From NCBI GenBank assembly GCA_944326735.1, contig CALVFC010000089.1:1-6355 (forward strand): 6,355 nt of DNA, in the 5' to 3' direction. The notes beneath the pieces are model-generated. The model saw only the letters and a list, made by a program, of their open reading frames with translations, ran no database searches and was not told the DNA's origin. The position numbers and the translations under genes are program-made. Below, one piece after another: positions 5,971-6,355 of this stretch (position 1 is the stretch's first letter; each line of letters opens with the position of its first letter). This stretch comes from an uncultured Limosilactobacillus sp. (GTDB taxonomy: Bacteria > Bacillota > Bacilli > Lactobacillales > Lactobacillaceae).

Positions 5971-6355
5971 AGTTAATGCGTTCTTGCAATCGTTGCATGT
6001 AAGTAACCTGTTTAGCTAGCGATTCAATGAAGGGTGCCGACCACAGTAATTGATTAATATCAGCATCCTGGTTCGTGAACACGCCGGCTAACCGCTGCTC
6101 AGCATCCTGCATGGTGAGTGGTTGGTGAAGTAATTCTTCCACAGTCGTCATGGCAGTTGGCCAAACGTCGGGGAAGTTCCACTTGTTATCTTCATCTTGG
6201 AGACCGTGACTATAGAAATCACGGACAAGTTCACCCCGACTGGTTTGGTTGCCACAGACACTCAAATAGAGCATGACGACCGCACCGTTTTTGTTCCGCC
6301 GCTGGGCCATTCCGCCGATCTTTTGACCGTGCACACTAATGTCAAAGGTTCCGGG
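5969..6355 (-). CDS. LipL-like octanoyl/lipoyl transferase (lipoate-protein ligase family), C-terminal part
   Basis: The - strand frame is open from the window edge to TAA at 5969-5971, giving 128 residues; the 5' half is outside, so the GTG at 6334 is an internal valine and not the start. The fragment opens with PGTFDISVHGQKIGGMAQRR (residues 1-20), the pattern of the BirA/LplA/LipB fold in LipL of Bacillus, followed by VVMLYLSVCG and RGELVRDFY. LipL moves octanoyl or lipoyl groups from GcvH to the E2 subunits of 2-oxoacid dehydrogenases through a cysteine acyl intermediate. In that family, as I recall, the nucleophilic Cys sits directly before this PG, so it would be just past the edge. The C-terminal helical part (about 60-128) is more divergent. 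It is the first visible gene of the operon, 14 nt before the HD gene. Lipoate ligase is the alternative name used for lactobacillar members. Confidence 0.85.
   Translation of the reverse strand, partial: PGTFDISVHGQKIGGMAQRRNKNGAVVMLYLSVCGNQTSRGELVRDFYSHGLQDEDNKWNFPDVWPTAMTTVEELLHQPLTMQDAEQRLAGVFTNQDADINQLLWSAPFIESLAKQVTYMQRLQERIN

Noticed and set aside
1..6355. Mobile elements, CRISPR repeats, tRNA or rRNA genes, toxin-antitoxin pairs
   Set aside because: Nothing of the kind was seen; nearly all the sequence is conserved housekeeping coding DNA with short intergenic gaps.

Overview
The window looks like a chromosomal housekeeping segment of a lactic acid bacterium, most likely a Limosilactobacillus or close relative. 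The grounds are low-GC Gram-positive Shine-Dalgarno sites (AAGGAGG), moderate GC content, heavy use of CGG for arginine, and the gene order purR-glmU-prs. In Bacillus subtilis the equivalent cluster carries yabJ and spoVG between purR and glmU; here purR and glmU are 7 nt apart. The species call is inference; no rRNA or other marker is present.

Left half, + strand (1-2914): the 3' end of purR (1-390, PRPP-sensing regulator of purine genes), glmU (398-1762, makes UDP-GlcNAc for the cell wall) and prs (1875-2858, makes PRPP). PurR and glmU are translationally close. prs has a 112-nt leader region holding a candidate promoter and a stem-loop, and it ends in a clear intrinsic terminator (2875-2914). 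PRPP, the product of Prs, is the effector sensed by PurR, so the cluster contains both the sensor and the supply of one metabolite.

Middle (2915-3752): a single-gene unit for a secreted lipoprotein (3032-3703), with an extended -10 promoter immediately upstream. Behind it lies a strong hairpin (3716-3752) that probably terminates transcription from both sides, because the next genes are convergent.

Right half, - strand (6355 to 3766): a tight operon read right to left: the C-terminal part of a LipL-like octanoyl/lipoyl transferase (cut by the window edge), an HD-domain dNTP triphosphohydrolase of the YwfO/SAMHD1-like type, and a Cof-type HAD phosphatase. Gene junctions are 14 and 2 nt and the ribosome sites lie over the preceding stop or coding end, so translation is probably coupled.

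No mobile element, CRISPR array, tRNA, rRNA or defence island was seen, and no gap exceeds 300 nt. The items most worth a second look are an apparent 17-residue in-frame insertion in the PRPP-binding half of PurR, the stem-loop at the predicted 5' end of the prs transcript, and the duplicated 39-residue helical repeat in the uncharacterised lipoprotein. I see no convincing evidence of a wholly new biological system here.
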